Notes: a model not told the origin generated them from the letters alone. Shown: positions 9,124 through 18,497, counted from the first letter of the stretch. The stretch: 64,000 nt of DNA from Methanobrevibacter sp. TMH8 (GCF_020148105.1 NZ_JAHLZE010000035.1:1-64000); one strand, 5' to 3'. Translations and numbers: made by a program.

Positions 9124-10374
9124 ATGAGTAAAGTAAGAGATATGAATTTAGCTAATGAGGGAATTAGAAAAATTAAATGGGTTCAAAAACACATGCCGGT
9201 TCTTGAACATATTAAAAAAGAATTTGAGAAAACAAAACCTTTCGAAGGAATAACTATTGGATCTTGCCTTCATCTTGAACCAAAAACTATTAATCTTGGT
9301 CTAACTCTCCAAGCTGGTGGTGCAGAAGTAGCTATGACTGGATGTAATCCTCTTTCTACTCATGATGATGCAACAGCTGGTGGTGCGGCACTTGGACTCA
9401 ACATGTATGGTTGGAGAGAAGAAACAGAAGAGGAATATTATGAAACTATAAATGATGTTCTTGATTATAAGCCTGACATCATTATTGATGATGGTGCAGA
9501 TATGATATTGGTTCTTCATCAAGAGAGAAAAGAACTACTTAACAAAGTCATGGGGGCATGTGAAGAAACTACTACTGGTGTTCATAGATTAGAAGCTATG
9601 CATGCTGATGGTGCACTTAAAATACCTCTTATAGCTGTAAATGACGCATATACTAAATATCTCTTTGATAATAGGTATGGAACTGGTCAATCTACATTTG
9701 ATGCTATTATGGGAACTACTAATATGTTAATAGCTGGTAAAACTGTGGCTGTCTGTGGTTATGGTTGGTGTGGTCGTGGTGTAGCTACTCGTGCTGCAGG
9801 TCTTGGTGCAAATGTTATTGTAACTGAAGTTGATGCAATCAGAGCACTTGAAGCAAGAATGGATGGTTACAGAGTCATGCCTACAAGTGAAGCTGTAAAA
9901 TACGCTGATTTAATGATTACAGTCACTGGAAATATTAATGTAATTAGTGGAGATGACTTTAAAAATATGAAAGATGGGTGTATGTTAGCTAACTCTGGTC
10001 ATTTTAATGTTGAAATTAACAGAGTAGATCTTGAAAATCAATCTGTCTCTGTTGAGGATGTAAGAGAAAGTGTTGAAGAGTTCACTATGAAAGATGGAAG
10101 AAAAATTTATCTTTTAGCTGATGGCCGTCTTGTTAATTTGGCTGCTGAGAGAGGTCAAGGTCACCCTGCTGAAATTATGGATTTAAGTTTTGCTGCTCAG
10201 GCATTATCAGCTAAATTTATTCTTGAAAATGATCTTGATGTAGGAGTTATGAAATCTCCAGATGAACTTGATTATGAAATTGCTGGATTAAAACTTAAAG
10301 CTATGGGTATTGAAATTGATAATTTATCTGATCGTCAAAATGAATATTTAAATGATTGGCAAGAAGGAACTTAG
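9124..10374 (+). CDS. ahcY: S-adenosylhomocysteine / S-inosylhomocysteine hydrolase family protein
   Basis: At 416 residues this NAD-dependent enzyme removes the methylation by-product, releasing homocysteine. It has the AHCY landmarks: the SCLHLEPKT region, GCNPLSTHDD, IIDDGADM, TTTGVHRL, the substrate-binding NDAYTKYLFDNRYGTGQS, the Rossmann motif VCGYGWCGRG, and a C-terminal GHPAEIMDLSFAAQA. In methanogens the preferred substrate may be S-inosylhomocysteine, made by the deaminase DadD, so the exact substrate is inferred. A GTG lies in frame at 9115, but the ATG at 9124 follows TGTGGT at ribosome-binding distance and is preferred. A T-rich stretch follows the stop. Confidence 0.93.
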   Translation: MSKVRDMNLANEGIRKIKWVQKHMPVLEHIKKEFEKTKPFEGITIGSCLHLEPKTINLGLTLQAGGAEVAMTGCNPLSTHDDATAGGAALGLNMYGWREETEEEYYETINDVLDYKPDIIIDDGADMILVLHQERKELLNKVMGACEETTTGVHRLEAMHADGALKIPLIAVNDAYTKYLFDNRYGTGQSTFDAIMGTTNMLIAGKTVAVCGYGWCGRGVATRAAGLGANVIVTEVDAIRALEARMDGYRVMPTSEAVKYADLMITVTGNINVISGDDFKNMKDGCMLANSGHFNVEINRVDLENQSVSVEDVRESVEEFTMKDGRKIYLLADGRLVNLAAERGQGHPAEIMDLSFAAQALSAKFILENDLDVGVMKSPDELDYEIAGLKLKAMGIEIDNLSDRQNEYLNDWQEGT

Positions 10375-10410
10375 TCTTTTTCGTTATTTTATTTTTATTT
10401 TAGCATTTAA
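10375..10410 (+). terminator. T-rich transcription end after ahcY
   Basis: Immediately after the ahcY stop the plus strand carries several T runs (TCTTTTTCG, TTATTTTATTTTTATTTTAG), the usual archaeal intrinsic terminator composition. No hairpin is needed or seen. Confidence 0.4.
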
Positions 10411-10537
10411 GAAATTATCTAAATTATTATCTTTTTTATCTTTTATTTTTAGTTTTTCTTAAATTATTCTTTTATATTAATTATATTATTATATTACTAT
10501 CATTATATTACTATTATTATCTTACTATTATCTTACT

Positions 10538-11182
10538 ATGTCATATTTTAGATTCATTAATAAAGGAAAAGGACCTACAAAGCTATTTGTAGGCGGAATT
10601 CATGGTAATGAAGGAGAAACCACTATTGATTTTTTTAAATCTCTTATCTTTTCAGATTTCTCTAATGGTAAAACTTTTATTTATAATTTTGATAATACTC
10701 GTTATATATCTACTTTAAAAAAAGAATATTTTGATTCAGATATGGGCAAATATCTTATAAAGATTATTAAAAAACATAAACCTGATTTTTACACAGAACT
10801 TCATTGTTATAATATTAAAAATTATGAAAAGTTGACATCTAAAGATAGAATGGAATCTCAAGGGATTCCTCCTTTGATAAATCTTGAAAATCACGTTTTA
10901 ATAAGTTCTGTTTCTCCACTTATTAGAAAAAAATATTTTCAAATGGAAACTGTTTGTAAGACTTTAGAAATTCCATGTATTAAAAAGAATAGTGGAGTAG
11001 GTGAAAACTTTTCAATGGATACAGATTCTGCTAATATTTATTTAAATATTCTTAAAATATTAGCTAAAGTAAAAAATAGGGAAGAGTTTCAAAATAAAAT
11101 GGTAGAATTATATCCAAAACAAGTTGATTTAGCTATAAAATATGCAAAAGAAATATTTGGAAAATATTTTCCTCCTTTTTAA
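10538..11182 (+). CDS. DUF2119-like protein, M14 peptidase/desuccinylase-like
   Basis: This 214-residue protein resembles the archaeal family of unknown function DUF2119. Its N-terminal KLFVGGIHGNEGETT has the HxxE zinc-ligand signature of carboxypeptidase-like (M14) amidohydrolases. A second His occurs in FYTELHCYNIKNY and a Glu-rich region in KKNSGVGENFSMDTDS. The family assignment is from memory of the motif pattern. A zinc hydrolase is plausible, but the substrate is unknown. The gene has no recognisable ribosome binding site before its ATG. It lies 14 bp upstream of a methyltransferase-like gene, which suggests a two-gene operon. Confidence 0.65.
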   Translation: MSYFRFINKGKGPTKLFVGGIHGNEGETTIDFFKSLIFSDFSNGKTFIYNFDNTRYISTLKKEYFDSDMGKYLIKIIKKHKPDFYTELHCYNIKNYEKLTSKDRMESQGIPPLINLENHVLISSVSPLIRKKYFQMETVCKTLEIPCIKKNSGVGENFSMDTDSANIYLNILKILAKVKNREEFQNKMVELYPKQVDLAIKYAKEIFGKYFPPF

Positions 11183-11196
11183 TTACTGGTGTGATA

Positions 11197-11829
11197 ATGG
11201 AAAATCCATGGGAAACATTAGATTTGGATATCTATGAAAGTCATATGAATTTAAAAAATGTAGCACAGATTCCTCTTTTAAATAAAATAATGAAATCTCA
11301 ACTTTCACTAGATAATATTGATTTTGTTGCTATTTGGGGAGTAGCTGGTGGAAATGGATTGGAATATATATCTTGTAATGATTTTAAAAAAGTTTATTGT
11401 GTTGATATTAATATTAAATATTTAGATGTTATTGAAAAAAGATATTCTTATTTAAATTGTTTAATTTTAGAAAAATTAGATTTAAATGATATTTCTTTAA
11501 ACTTACCTGAAGTAAATTTAGTTATAGCTAACTTATTACTTGAATATATTGGATTGAATAATTTTACAAGTCAAATAAAAAAAATTAAACCTAAATATGT
11601 TTCTTGTGTAATTCAAATAGATGATAATCTAAATGATAAAAATAATTTTGTGGTTGATTCTATATATTCAGATTCCTTAAAAAATATCTCAAAATTAGGA
11701 GTTTCTATAGATAAAAATGATTTAATAAGTAAAATGAATGAAATAGAATATAAATGTATTTTAGAAGAAAAATATGATTTACCAAGTAACAAAAAGTTTA
11801 TTCGACTTGATTTTAGTAATTTAATTTAA
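11197..11829 (+). CDS. Class I SAM-dependent methyltransferase-like protein
   Basis: The 210-residue protein has a SAM-binding layout. VAIWGVAGGNGLEYI (about residues 45-60) corresponds to motif I, VYCVDINIKYLDVIE to motif II with its acidic residue, and LPEVNLVIANLLLEYIGL to motif III/IV. The methyl acceptor is unknown. A GTG is in frame at 11191, but ATG 11197 has GGTGTGAT at the right distance. The spacing to the preceding DUF2119-like gene is 14 nt, so the two are probably co-transcribed. The motif I glycines (GVAGGNG) are slightly atypical but retained. Confidence 0.7.
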   Translation: MENPWETLDLDIYESHMNLKNVAQIPLLNKIMKSQLSLDNIDFVAIWGVAGGNGLEYISCNDFKKVYCVDINIKYLDVIEKRYSYLNCLILEKLDLNDISLNLPEVNLVIANLLLEYIGLNNFTSQIKKIKPKYVSCVIQIDDNLNDKNNFVVDSIYSDSLKNISKLGVSIDKNDLISKMNEIEYKCILEEKYDLPSNKKFIRLDFSNLI

Positions 11830-11978
11830 TATATTATCATGAAGTTTTTAATTGTTTATATGTTTGTTCATTTATCCTTTTTATTTATCTTTTTAATTTA
11901 TCATTTTTATTTTATTTTTTTATTTATCTTTTTTATATTTTTATTTTTTTTATCTTTAGCACTTTTTGGATCAATTTT
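11830..11978. terminator. T-rich convergent terminator region
   Basis: Between the stops of the methyltransferase-like gene and fen, the plus strand is dominated by T runs (11870-11955). This fits a terminator for the plus-strand operon. On the minus strand the same tract is A-rich. Confidence 0.35.
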
Positions 11979-12965
11979 TTATCCAAACCAGTCTTCTAAG
12001 CTTTTTTGAGTTGTGCTGAGTTTTTTCATTTTTTTAACTGCACTTAAAACTCTTTCTTTAGAAAAATCATGCTGATTACACATAAAATCAATTATTTTCT
12101 CTTTATCAACTTGTTTCCATTTGATATTGTAATTTTTATTAATTTCTGGATTTAAAAAGATATTTCTAAGTTTTTCTGGTTCTATTTCTAGTGAAATATC
12201 TTTTTCTTCAAGATAATTTTCTATTGTAGAATTTTTAACTATTTTGAAACCAGTTTTAGCACCTATTCCTTTCACGCCTTCATTAAAATCAGTTCCAACC
12301 AGTATAGCTATGTCAATTAGTTGTTCTCTTGTAATATCCATATTTTTTAATACTTTTTCAAGTTCTAAATATTCTAAATCAGACAAATTTCCACTTATTG
12401 TAAGATTTCTAATGATTTTTGGTGAACCAAATAATAAACAGTCATAATCTTGTGAAGCTACTGCCCAAGCATCTCCATTTGCAACCATGTAAGAAGCTTG
12501 AGCTTCACCTTCTCCAAAAGATTGAACATATGGAATTCCCATAATTTCAAGCAATTCTTTAGCTGATTCCAAAATGTATGGTGACATTCGAGATGATCTT
12601 TTGGCAAATTTTGCAGCCGTTTCAGCATCACCATCTTTTAAAGCTTTTTTCCATTTTTTTTCTGCATCTTGTCGAACTTCTCTACGTTCTGCTATTGTGT
12701 TTTCTTTAAACTCAGAAGGTTCTCCATCAAAAACAAAAATTGGTTTTATTCCTTTATCTACAATATTTGAAGTTCTATATAGTATTCCACTAAGGTGTGA
12801 TGTAATATTCCCATTACTATCCATGAGAGGAGTTCCATCAACTTGACGAATACTTGATAAAAATTGATAAAGTGTATTAGCTGCATCTATAGCTATTACT
12901 TTCCCATCAAGATCTTTAAAACTAATATCTTCAGGTGTTACAATATCTTTAAATTTAACTCCCAT
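11979..12965 (-). CDS. fen: Flap endonuclease FEN1
   Basis: The structure-specific nuclease removes 5' flaps during Okazaki-fragment maturation and repair. The 328-residue protein carries the metal-binding sites of the family: DAANTLYQFLSSIRQ near residue 27, FVFDGEPSEFK near 80, GEGEAQASYM near 150, ASQDYDCLLFGSP near 170 and the helix-hairpin-helix GTDFNEGVKGIGAKT near 225. It ends in the PCNA-interacting motif TQKSLEDWFG. Met1-Gly2 at the start is the conserved FEN1 N-terminus. The ATG is preceded by AGGTGCTAAA. Length and all motifs are typical for archaea. Confidence 0.97.
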   Translation of the reverse strand: MGVKFKDIVTPEDISFKDLDGKVIAIDAANTLYQFLSSIRQVDGTPLMDSNGNITSHLSGILYRTSNIVDKGIKPIFVFDGEPSEFKENTIAERREVRQDAEKKWKKALKDGDAETAAKFAKRSSRMSPYILESAKELLEIMGIPYVQSFGEGEAQASYMVANGDAWAVASQDYDCLLFGSPKIIRNLTISGNLSDLEYLELEKVLKNMDITREQLIDIAILVGTDFNEGVKGIGAKTGFKIVKNSTIENYLEEKDISLEIEPEKLRNIFLNPEINKNYNIKWKQVDKEKIIDFMCNQHDFSKERVLSAVKKMKKLSTTQKSLEDWFG

Positions 12966-13136
12966 TTTAGCACCTTTTTATCTTTTTATTTCAAATTTTC
13001 TTTTATTATATTGGTTAATAATTAATTTAATTATATTTAAATCATAATTCAATTCATATTTGATTTATCTTTGATTTTTGTTTAATTTATAATCAATTTA
13101 TAATTTAATTTATAATTTAATAAATGTTTTAAAATA

Positions 13137-14393
13137 TTATAAAATATTTTCAGGATTTTCAATAAATCCTTTGATGGCTGAACTAGCAACTACTCCTGGG
13201 TTAGCTAAATAAACTTCAGAATTAGGATCTCCCATTCTACCTTTAAAATTTCTATTTGTAGTAGATATGCTCACTTCTCCTTCTGTTAAAACACCCATAT
13301 GCCCACCTAAACATGGCCCACATCCAGGGTTGCAGATAATGGCTCCAGATTCAATAAATGTCTTCATAATTCCTTGTTCCATTGCTTTTTCATAAATTTC
13401 ACTTGAAGCAGGAGATACAATTAATCTAACATCATCATGAATTTTTTTCCCTTTAAGTACCTTTGCTGCTTGTTCAAGATCTTCTAATCTTCCATTGGTA
13501 CAAGAACCAATGAAACCTTGATCAATATGGGTTCCTAATACATTTGAAATATTTTTTACATTATCAACATCATTTGGACAAGCTATTTGAGGTTCAATAT
13601 CTGTAATATCAAATGAAAATTCTTTTTCATAGGTAGCATCTTTATCAGATTTAAATATATTTAATTGTTCTTGTGATTTTCCAGTTCTCTTGATAACATA
13701 GTCAATTGTAGCTTTATTAGGTTCCATTATTCCATTTTTAGCTCCCATTTCAATAGCCATATTAGAAATTGTCATTCTAGAGCTAACATCTAAATTATCT
13801 ATAGTTTCACCACAAAATTCAGCTGTTTTATATGTTGCCCCATCTGCCCCAATTTCTCCAATAATTTTGAGTATTATGTCTTTTGAAGTAGTATTGGTCG
13901 GGAGATAACCATTTACTTCAATTTTATAAGATTCTGGAACCATAAACCAGGTTTTTCCAGTGGCATAAACCATAGCTATATCAGTAGAACCCATTCCTGT
14001 AGAAAACGCTCCAAAAGCACCATAAGTACAAGTATGAGAGTCTGCACCAACAATTATCATTCCAGGTTCAACTAGGCCTTTTTCAGGTAAAACTTGGTGA
14101 CATATTCCTTCACCATGAGTATATAATTTTTTTATTTGTTGTTCATTTGCGAAGTTTCTAGCTACTTTTTGAAATTCAGCTGAACCAATAGTGTTAGCTG
14201 GAATATTATGGTCAAATACAATAGCTATTTTTTCAGGATTCCAAACTTTTTTAGCTATTTTCTCAAATGTTTTAATTGCAGGAGGAGATGTTCCATCATG
14301 AGACATAGCTAGATCTACTTCTATTTCTATGATTTCTTCAGGTGTAACTTTATATCCTGCTTTGTTTGAAAGGATTTTTTCTGTAATATTCAA
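13137..14393 (-). CDS. hacA: Homoaconitase/isopropylmalate isomerase large subunit (HacA/AksD type)
   Basis: This is the large subunit of an aconitase-family dehydratase with a 4Fe-4S cluster. The cluster ligands are in SCTNGRLEDL and NPGCGPCLGGH, and GADSHTCTYGAFGAFSTGMG is also present. It lies directly downstream of aksA on the same strand, so it most likely isomerises homocitrate and its longer homologues on the way to 2-oxosuberate (coenzyme B). The same subunit type can serve leucine synthesis (LeuC). The frame continues to a TTG at 14420. The TTG at 14393 is preferred because it gives the family N-terminus (M)NITEKIL and follows GAAGTGTTTAAA. The small subunit is not in the window. Confidence 0.85.
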   Translation of the reverse strand: MNITEKILSNKAGYKVTPEEIIEIEVDLAMSHDGTSPPAIKTFEKIAKKVWNPEKIAIVFDHNIPANTIGSAEFQKVARNFANEQQIKKLYTHGEGICHQVLPEKGLVEPGMIIVGADSHTCTYGAFGAFSTGMGSTDIAMVYATGKTWFMVPESYKIEVNGYLPTNTTSKDIILKIIGEIGADGATYKTAEFCGETIDNLDVSSRMTISNMAIEMGAKNGIMEPNKATIDYVIKRTGKSQEQLNIFKSDKDATYEKEFSFDITDIEPQIACPNDVDNVKNISNVLGTHIDQGFIGSCTNGRLEDLEQAAKVLKGKKIHDDVRLIVSPASSEIYEKAMEQGIMKTFIESGAIICNPGCGPCLGGHMGVLTEGEVSISTTNRNFKGRMGDPNSEVYLANPGVVASSAIKGFIENPENIL

Positions 14394-14509
14394 TTTAAAC
14401 ACTTCTATAATCAGATTCAATAAATTTTAATGTTTTGAAATATTTATTAACTATTTTATTAATTAAAGATCAAAGGATTTAATGATTAAAAGAATTAAGA
14501 TTAAATGAA

Positions 14510-15694
14510 TTAGAGATCAAAAGGACCTCGTACGGTTTTAACAATATGGTTAAATACTTCATCATTGATATATTTTCCTTCTTCTCTACTTCTCTTAACT
14601 TCTTCAACAATCTTACAAAGTTCATCTTTTGTGACTTCAACACCACATTGATCTAGTTTAGCTTTTACAGCTCTACAACCAGAGTGTTTTCCAAGAACTA
14701 ATTGTCTTCTTTGCCCAGTTAGTTCTGGTAAAAATGGTTCATATGTAAGAGGTTCTTCAATAACAGCATCTACATGGATTCCAGATTCATGTCTAAATAT
14801 ATTTCTTCCTACAATCGGTTTATTATTATGTATTTTAATTTTTGTGTATTTTTCAACAAGGTTAGCTAGTTCTTGAATGTGTTTTATTTTAAACCCTAAA
14901 TCTACTCCGTATATTATTTTTAATGCCATTATTAGCTCTTCTAGAGAAGTGTTTCCTGCCCTCTCACCAATACCATTTACAGTTGTTGATACAGCACTTC
15001 CTCCTGCAAGAAGTCCAGCTATTGAATTAGAGAGAGCCATTCCAAAGTCATTATGACAGTGCATAGCTATTTCTAGATTGATTGTTTTTTTAAGTTCTCT
15101 TACAAGGAAATCCATTCCTTGAGGGCTTATTGAACCAACGGTGTCTGCAATATGAACTCTATCTACTCCAAACTCTTCAGCTTTTTTATAGATTCTTTTT
15201 AAGAAATCAAGATCAGTTCTAGTAGCATCTTCTGCAGAAAAAGCTACAAAAAGTCCATGGTCCTTTGCATATTCAATAGAATTCATACAAACGTTAAGAG
15301 CTTGTTCTCTGCTTAAATGTAACTTATGTTCAAGGTGAAGGTCAGAGGTGGCCATAAAAGATATGACTCCATCAACATCACAGTCAAGAGCTGCATCAAT
15401 ATCTTCTTTCTTTGTTCTAGCTAGAGATATTACTTGTGCATTTAATCCTTCATTAGCTATTGTTTTAACAGCTTTTTTTTCCTGATTAGAAACAATAGGA
15501 AAACCTGCTTCAATCTGATGTATTCTAAGTTCATCAAGCTTTTTAGCTATCTCTAATTTCTCTTCTGGGTTTAAACATACATCAGGAGTTTGTTCACCAT
15601 CACGAAGCGTGGTGTCATAAATTGTAATTTTTTTTGGAAATTTTAATTTAGCTTCTTTATTAAAGGGACTTACATAATATTGCAATTGATTCAC
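14510..15694 (-). CDS. aksA: Homocitrate synthase family protein, probably AksA
   Basis: The enzyme condenses acetyl-CoA with 2-oxoglutarate and its chain-extended homologues, the first step toward the 7-mercaptoheptanoyl chain of coenzyme B. The 394-residue protein has the DRE-TIM motifs IYDTTLRDGEQTPDVCL (about residue 25), HCHNDFGMALSNS and GIGERAGNTSLEE, plus an FRHESGIHVDAV tail. It lacks the long C-terminal LeuA regulatory domain of isopropylmalate synthase, whose proteins run to about 500 residues, and this favours AksA or NifV-type over LeuA. CimA is a less likely alternative. The ATG follows AGGTGAATCA. The partner hacA gene follows after about 115 bp. Confidence 0.85.
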   Translation of the reverse strand: MNQLQYYVSPFNKEAKLKFPKKITIYDTTLRDGEQTPDVCLNPEEKLEIAKKLDELRIHQIEAGFPIVSNQEKKAVKTIANEGLNAQVISLARTKKEDIDAALDCDVDGVISFMATSDLHLEHKLHLSREQALNVCMNSIEYAKDHGLFVAFSAEDATRTDLDFLKRIYKKAEEFGVDRVHIADTVGSISPQGMDFLVRELKKTINLEIAMHCHNDFGMALSNSIAGLLAGGSAVSTTVNGIGERAGNTSLEELIMALKIIYGVDLGFKIKHIQELANLVEKYTKIKIHNNKPIVGRNIFRHESGIHVDAVIEEPLTYEPFLPELTGQRRQLVLGKHSGCRAVKAKLDQCGVEVTKDELCKIVEEVKRSREEGKYINDEVFNHIVKTVRGPFDL

Positions 15695-15947
15695 CTAGAT
15701 TTAGAAATAAATTTATAAATATTAATATTTTAGCATTATTTGTATTTTAGTATTTCAATTTAGTAATTTTAATAATTTTAATAATTATATTTTACAATAA
15801 TAAATTACTAATTTTATTGTCTATTACTTATATTTTTTATTAAATCTTAATTCTATTTTAACATGTTAATTAGTATTTTATTATATTATTTTTTATATAT
15901 TATTAATAAAAATAATAAAAATAACTTATAAATTGTTATAATTATAT

Positions 15948-16082
15948 TTATATTTTATATCCGCATTTTACGCAACAAAATTGACTTTTCCCGTTCAATG
16001 TCCCACATTTTTTCATTTTTCCACCACATTTTGGACATTTAACATCTTTGTCAACTACTAAATCTTTTATTTTATCATTCAT
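15948..16082 (-). CDS. Small zinc-ribbon protein, 44 residues
   Basis: The minus strand encodes 44 residues, starting MNDKIKDLVVDKDVKC, with four paired cysteines in CPKCGGKMKKC and CCVKCGYKI. The spacing CxxC-N(about 18)-CxxC is that of a zinc ribbon. Such short ribbons occur as stand-alone archaeal proteins and as N-termini of transposase accessory proteins; no transposase is near. The function is unknown. No strong ribosome binding site is visible before the ATG, so translation is less certain. The gene sits between aksA and argG on the same strand. Confidence 0.65.
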   Translation of the reverse strand: MNDKIKDLVVDKDVKCPKCGGKMKKCGTLNGKSQFCCVKCGYKI

Positions 16083-16468
16083 GATTATAATTATGTCATT
16101 TATTCTTTTAATCTTTTTCTTTATCAATATTAATATTAAAAATAATAGAGAATAAAAAGATATAATTTATATAAAAATAAATTATGAGGACAAATTTAAA
16201 GGGAAAGGAGTGAAGGGAAAGGAATAAAGAGAAAAGATTAAAGAAGAAAGAGAAGAAGAGAAGAGAAAAGAAAAATGAGAAATGAATAAAGAAGAAAGAG
16301 TAAATAAGAAATATGTAAAAAAAAATAAAGAATAAAAAAATTAAAAGAAATATATTAATTCTAATGAAGATTAAGAGTTTAAAATTAAAATAAAGATTAA
16401 AATATAAAAAATAAAATATAGGATTAAGATAAAACCTATATAATGTATTATATAAATAAATCTATTAA
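16083..16468. other. Intergenic region with purine tract after argG
   Basis: From about 16190 to 16345 the plus strand is almost entirely A and G, with groups such as AAAGGGAAAGGAG and GAAGAAGAGAAGAG. On the minus strand, the direction of argG, this reads as a long C/T tract just beyond the stop and ends in T runs. It may serve as the 3' end and terminator of argG. No gene was seen. Confidence 0.55.
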
Positions 16469-17644
16469 TTATCTATTTAGTTTCTGATATATAGCTGCTT
16501 GAAGACCATGATATTTTATCATACCTTCTATTTCTTTTTGATCATTTTCTTTATCTTCAAAACTAATCAATTCAATATCATGTAAACTATAATCAGATTC
16601 TCTAGCTAAAGGTAACATTGAACCTTTAAATAACTTCATTACTACTTTTCCTGTTACTCTTCCTTGCATATTGTCTATTGCTTGATCCATATCTTCTCTA
16701 AGAGGTTCTTGCCAGAGTGCAGTGTAAATAAGATCTGAATACTTTGTACTCATGTATTCAGCAAAGAGAAGTTCGTCTTTTGTAAGTACTAATTCTTCTA
16801 AAGCTTGGTGTGCTCTAATGATAAGAAGTGCTCCAGGAACTTCATAGATTTCCCTACTTTTAAGCCCAATCATACGATTTTCTATGGTATCAATTCTTCC
16901 TATTCCATTTTCTCCCGCAATTCTGTTTGCTTCTTCAATAAGCTCAATAAGTGGCATTATTTTACCATCAATAGCTATTGGCACTCCTTCATCAAATTCA
17001 ATAGCTATTTTAGTCGGATGATGTTTTGCATCTTCTGCTGAAGCAGTCCAGGCATATATGTCTTCAGGAGGTTCATTTTCTGGATTTTCAAGGAGATCTC
17101 CTTCAATAGATCTTCCCCAAATATTTTCATCAATACTGTAAATTTTATCAGAAGAGATTGGTATTCCATGTTTTTTAGCATAATCTTGCTCTTCTGTTCT
17201 TGTAAGGTTAAGATCTCTAATAGGGGCAACAATATCAAAGTCAGACATAGATCTAATAACTGCTTCAAATCTGAATTGATCATTACCTTTACCAGTACAT
17301 CCATGTGCAATTGCCTTTGCGTTTTCTTTTTCAGCTATTTCAATAATTTTCATAGCTATAAGTGGTCTTGCAAGAGCAGTACTTAATGGATATCCTTCAT
17401 AAACAGCATTAGCTTTTATCCCTTTAGTTATATATTCATTTGCAAATTCATCTTTAGCATCTATTGTATAGTGCTGTTTTACTCCAAGATTTTTAGCTAC
17501 TTTCTCTGCTTTTTCTACTTCTTCTTGGCCTTGTCCAACATCTACACAGGCAGTTATTACTTCTAAATTATATTCTTCTTCTAATAATTTAACACATACA
17601 GTGGTATCTAATCCACCACTAAATGCAAGAATTACTTTGTCCAT
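16469..17644 (-). CDS. argG: Argininosuccinate synthase
   Basis: The enzyme joins citrulline and aspartate with ATP in arginine biosynthesis. The 391-residue protein has the N-terminal PP-loop [15 protein letters not shown], the [15 protein letters not shown] substrate region, [25 protein letters not shown] and the C-terminal LRKGSM-like [19 protein letters not shown]. Length is typical. An upstream ATG at 17656 exists, but it overlaps the ribosome binding site GGTG that serves the ATG at 17644, so the shorter form [11 protein letters not shown] is preferred. argH is not in this window. Confidence 0.97.
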   Translation of the reverse strand: MDKVILAFSGGLDTTVCVKLLEEEYNLEVITACVDVGQGQEEVEKAEKVAKNLGVKQHYTIDAKDEFANEYITKGIKANAVYEGYPLSTALARPLIAMKIIEIAEKENAKAIAHGCTGKGNDQFRFEAVIRSMSDFDIVAPIRDLNLTRTEEQDYAKKHGIPISSDKIYSIDENIWGRSIEGDLLENPENEPPEDIYAWTASAEDAKHHPTKIAIEFDEGVPIAIDGKIMPLIELIEEANRIAGENGIGRIDTIENRMIGLKSREIYEVPGALLIIRAHQALEELVLTKDELLFAEYMSTKYSDLIYTALWQEPLREDMDQAIDNMQGRVTGKVVMKLFKGSMLPLARESDYSLHDIELISFEDKENDQKEIEGMIKYHGLQAAIYQKLNR

Positions 17645-18080
17645 TTGATTCACCATATAAAGTTGATATAATAAATTTAGTTAATCATGAATTGAGTTAT
17701 AATTATCAACAATATAACAATTTTATTTATTATATTATTTAAACATAATTAAAATAAGAATTATAAGTATAATAAGAGTAATTGATAAGAGTAATAAGTT
17801 TATAAAATTATATTTCATGACCGTATAATTTAAAATTATCATTTTTTATATTATCATTTCTTATAATTATGGGGATATATTTATTATTTTTTATAATCAT
17901 AGATTTATACGTTATCATTTTAGATAATCAATAGATATCAACTACTAAAGTAATATAGATGATTAATATTTATTTCAAAATAATTAAAATATATAAATCA
18001 CAAATATAAACTCAAAGGATATAAACTCAAAAAAAATCTAAATATTCAAGATATTCTATTCATTGTTAAAACAGAAGAAA
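17645..18080. other. AT-rich intergenic region upstream of argG
   Basis: No gene is visible. On the plus strand an archaeal TATA-like AAAATATATAAATC lies at about 17986-17999, and an A8 run at 18029-18036 reads as T8 on the minus strand. Both could mark ends of a transcript across the inverted repeat at 18083-18156. Confidence 0.4.
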
Positions 18081-18082
18081 AG

Positions 18083-18156
18083 TCCTCAATTGACGTGGCT
18101 ATTAAAATGAAAAGGCTGAGATGACATGTGAAAGAACAGTTTTTGTCAATTGAGGA
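18083..18156. ncRNA. Candidate structured RNA (12-bp perfect terminal stem)
   Basis: TCCTCAATTGAC at 18083-18094 and GTCAATTGAGGA at 18145-18156 are perfect inverted repeats enclosing 50 nt that are GC-richer than the surrounding kilobase. On the minus strand a TATA-like element at 18225-18235 would start a transcript near 18205, and T8 at 18036-18029 could end it, giving about 170 nt. A plus-strand TATA near 17990 makes the other direction possible. No known RNA family was recognised, and the strand is unresolved. A miniature transposable element is an alternative reading, but no target duplication was seen. Confidence 0.4.
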
Positions 18157-18234
18157 GTGAGACCCATTTCAAATTTTTCAATTTTCGATGTTTTAGATTT
18201 CACAATTAACAATTGTACTTCATAGTATATAAAT

Positions 18235-18252
18235 ATTTAGGTATGCCTAAAT
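18235..18252. promoter_or_regulatory. DtxR/MntR-type palindrome beside a TATA box
   Basis: ATTTAGG-TATG-CCTAAAT is a perfect hyphenated palindrome with the TTAGG...CCTAA core shared by operators of DtxR-family iron or manganese repressors. It abuts a TATATAAAT element at 18226-18234, which can be read in either direction. No metal-transport gene is adjacent, so the regulated transcript is unclear. Confidence 0.5.
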
Positions 18253-18497
18253 TTTTGATAGTCTATTATTTTTCTTATATTTTTCTTTAAATTCTTTAAC
18301 ACTGATATTTTATTTAATAATAGATTATTACTCAATAATATAAATATTTTATAATTATACTTTTTATTTAGCGTAATTTCATGGATTTTTATAAGAATTG
18401 AAAAAAATAAAAAATATATATTTTTCCATATTATTTTCCAAATTATTTTTTCTCAACTTTTAGTGTGCAAAATTTTTTTTATAAATGGGCTGGTTTC

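Noticed and set aside
18100-18160. C/D box sRNA reading of the candidate RNA (CTGA at 18116 followed by GATGACA)
   Set aside because: A convincing box C at the 5' side and box D at the 3' side are missing, and the 12-bp terminal stem is atypical.
18110-18160. TPP riboswitch (GGCTGAGATGAC resembles the CTGAGA element)
   Set aside because: The rest of the conserved core, such as the GAACCTGATCTGG and TAATACC parts, is absent, and no thiamine gene follows.
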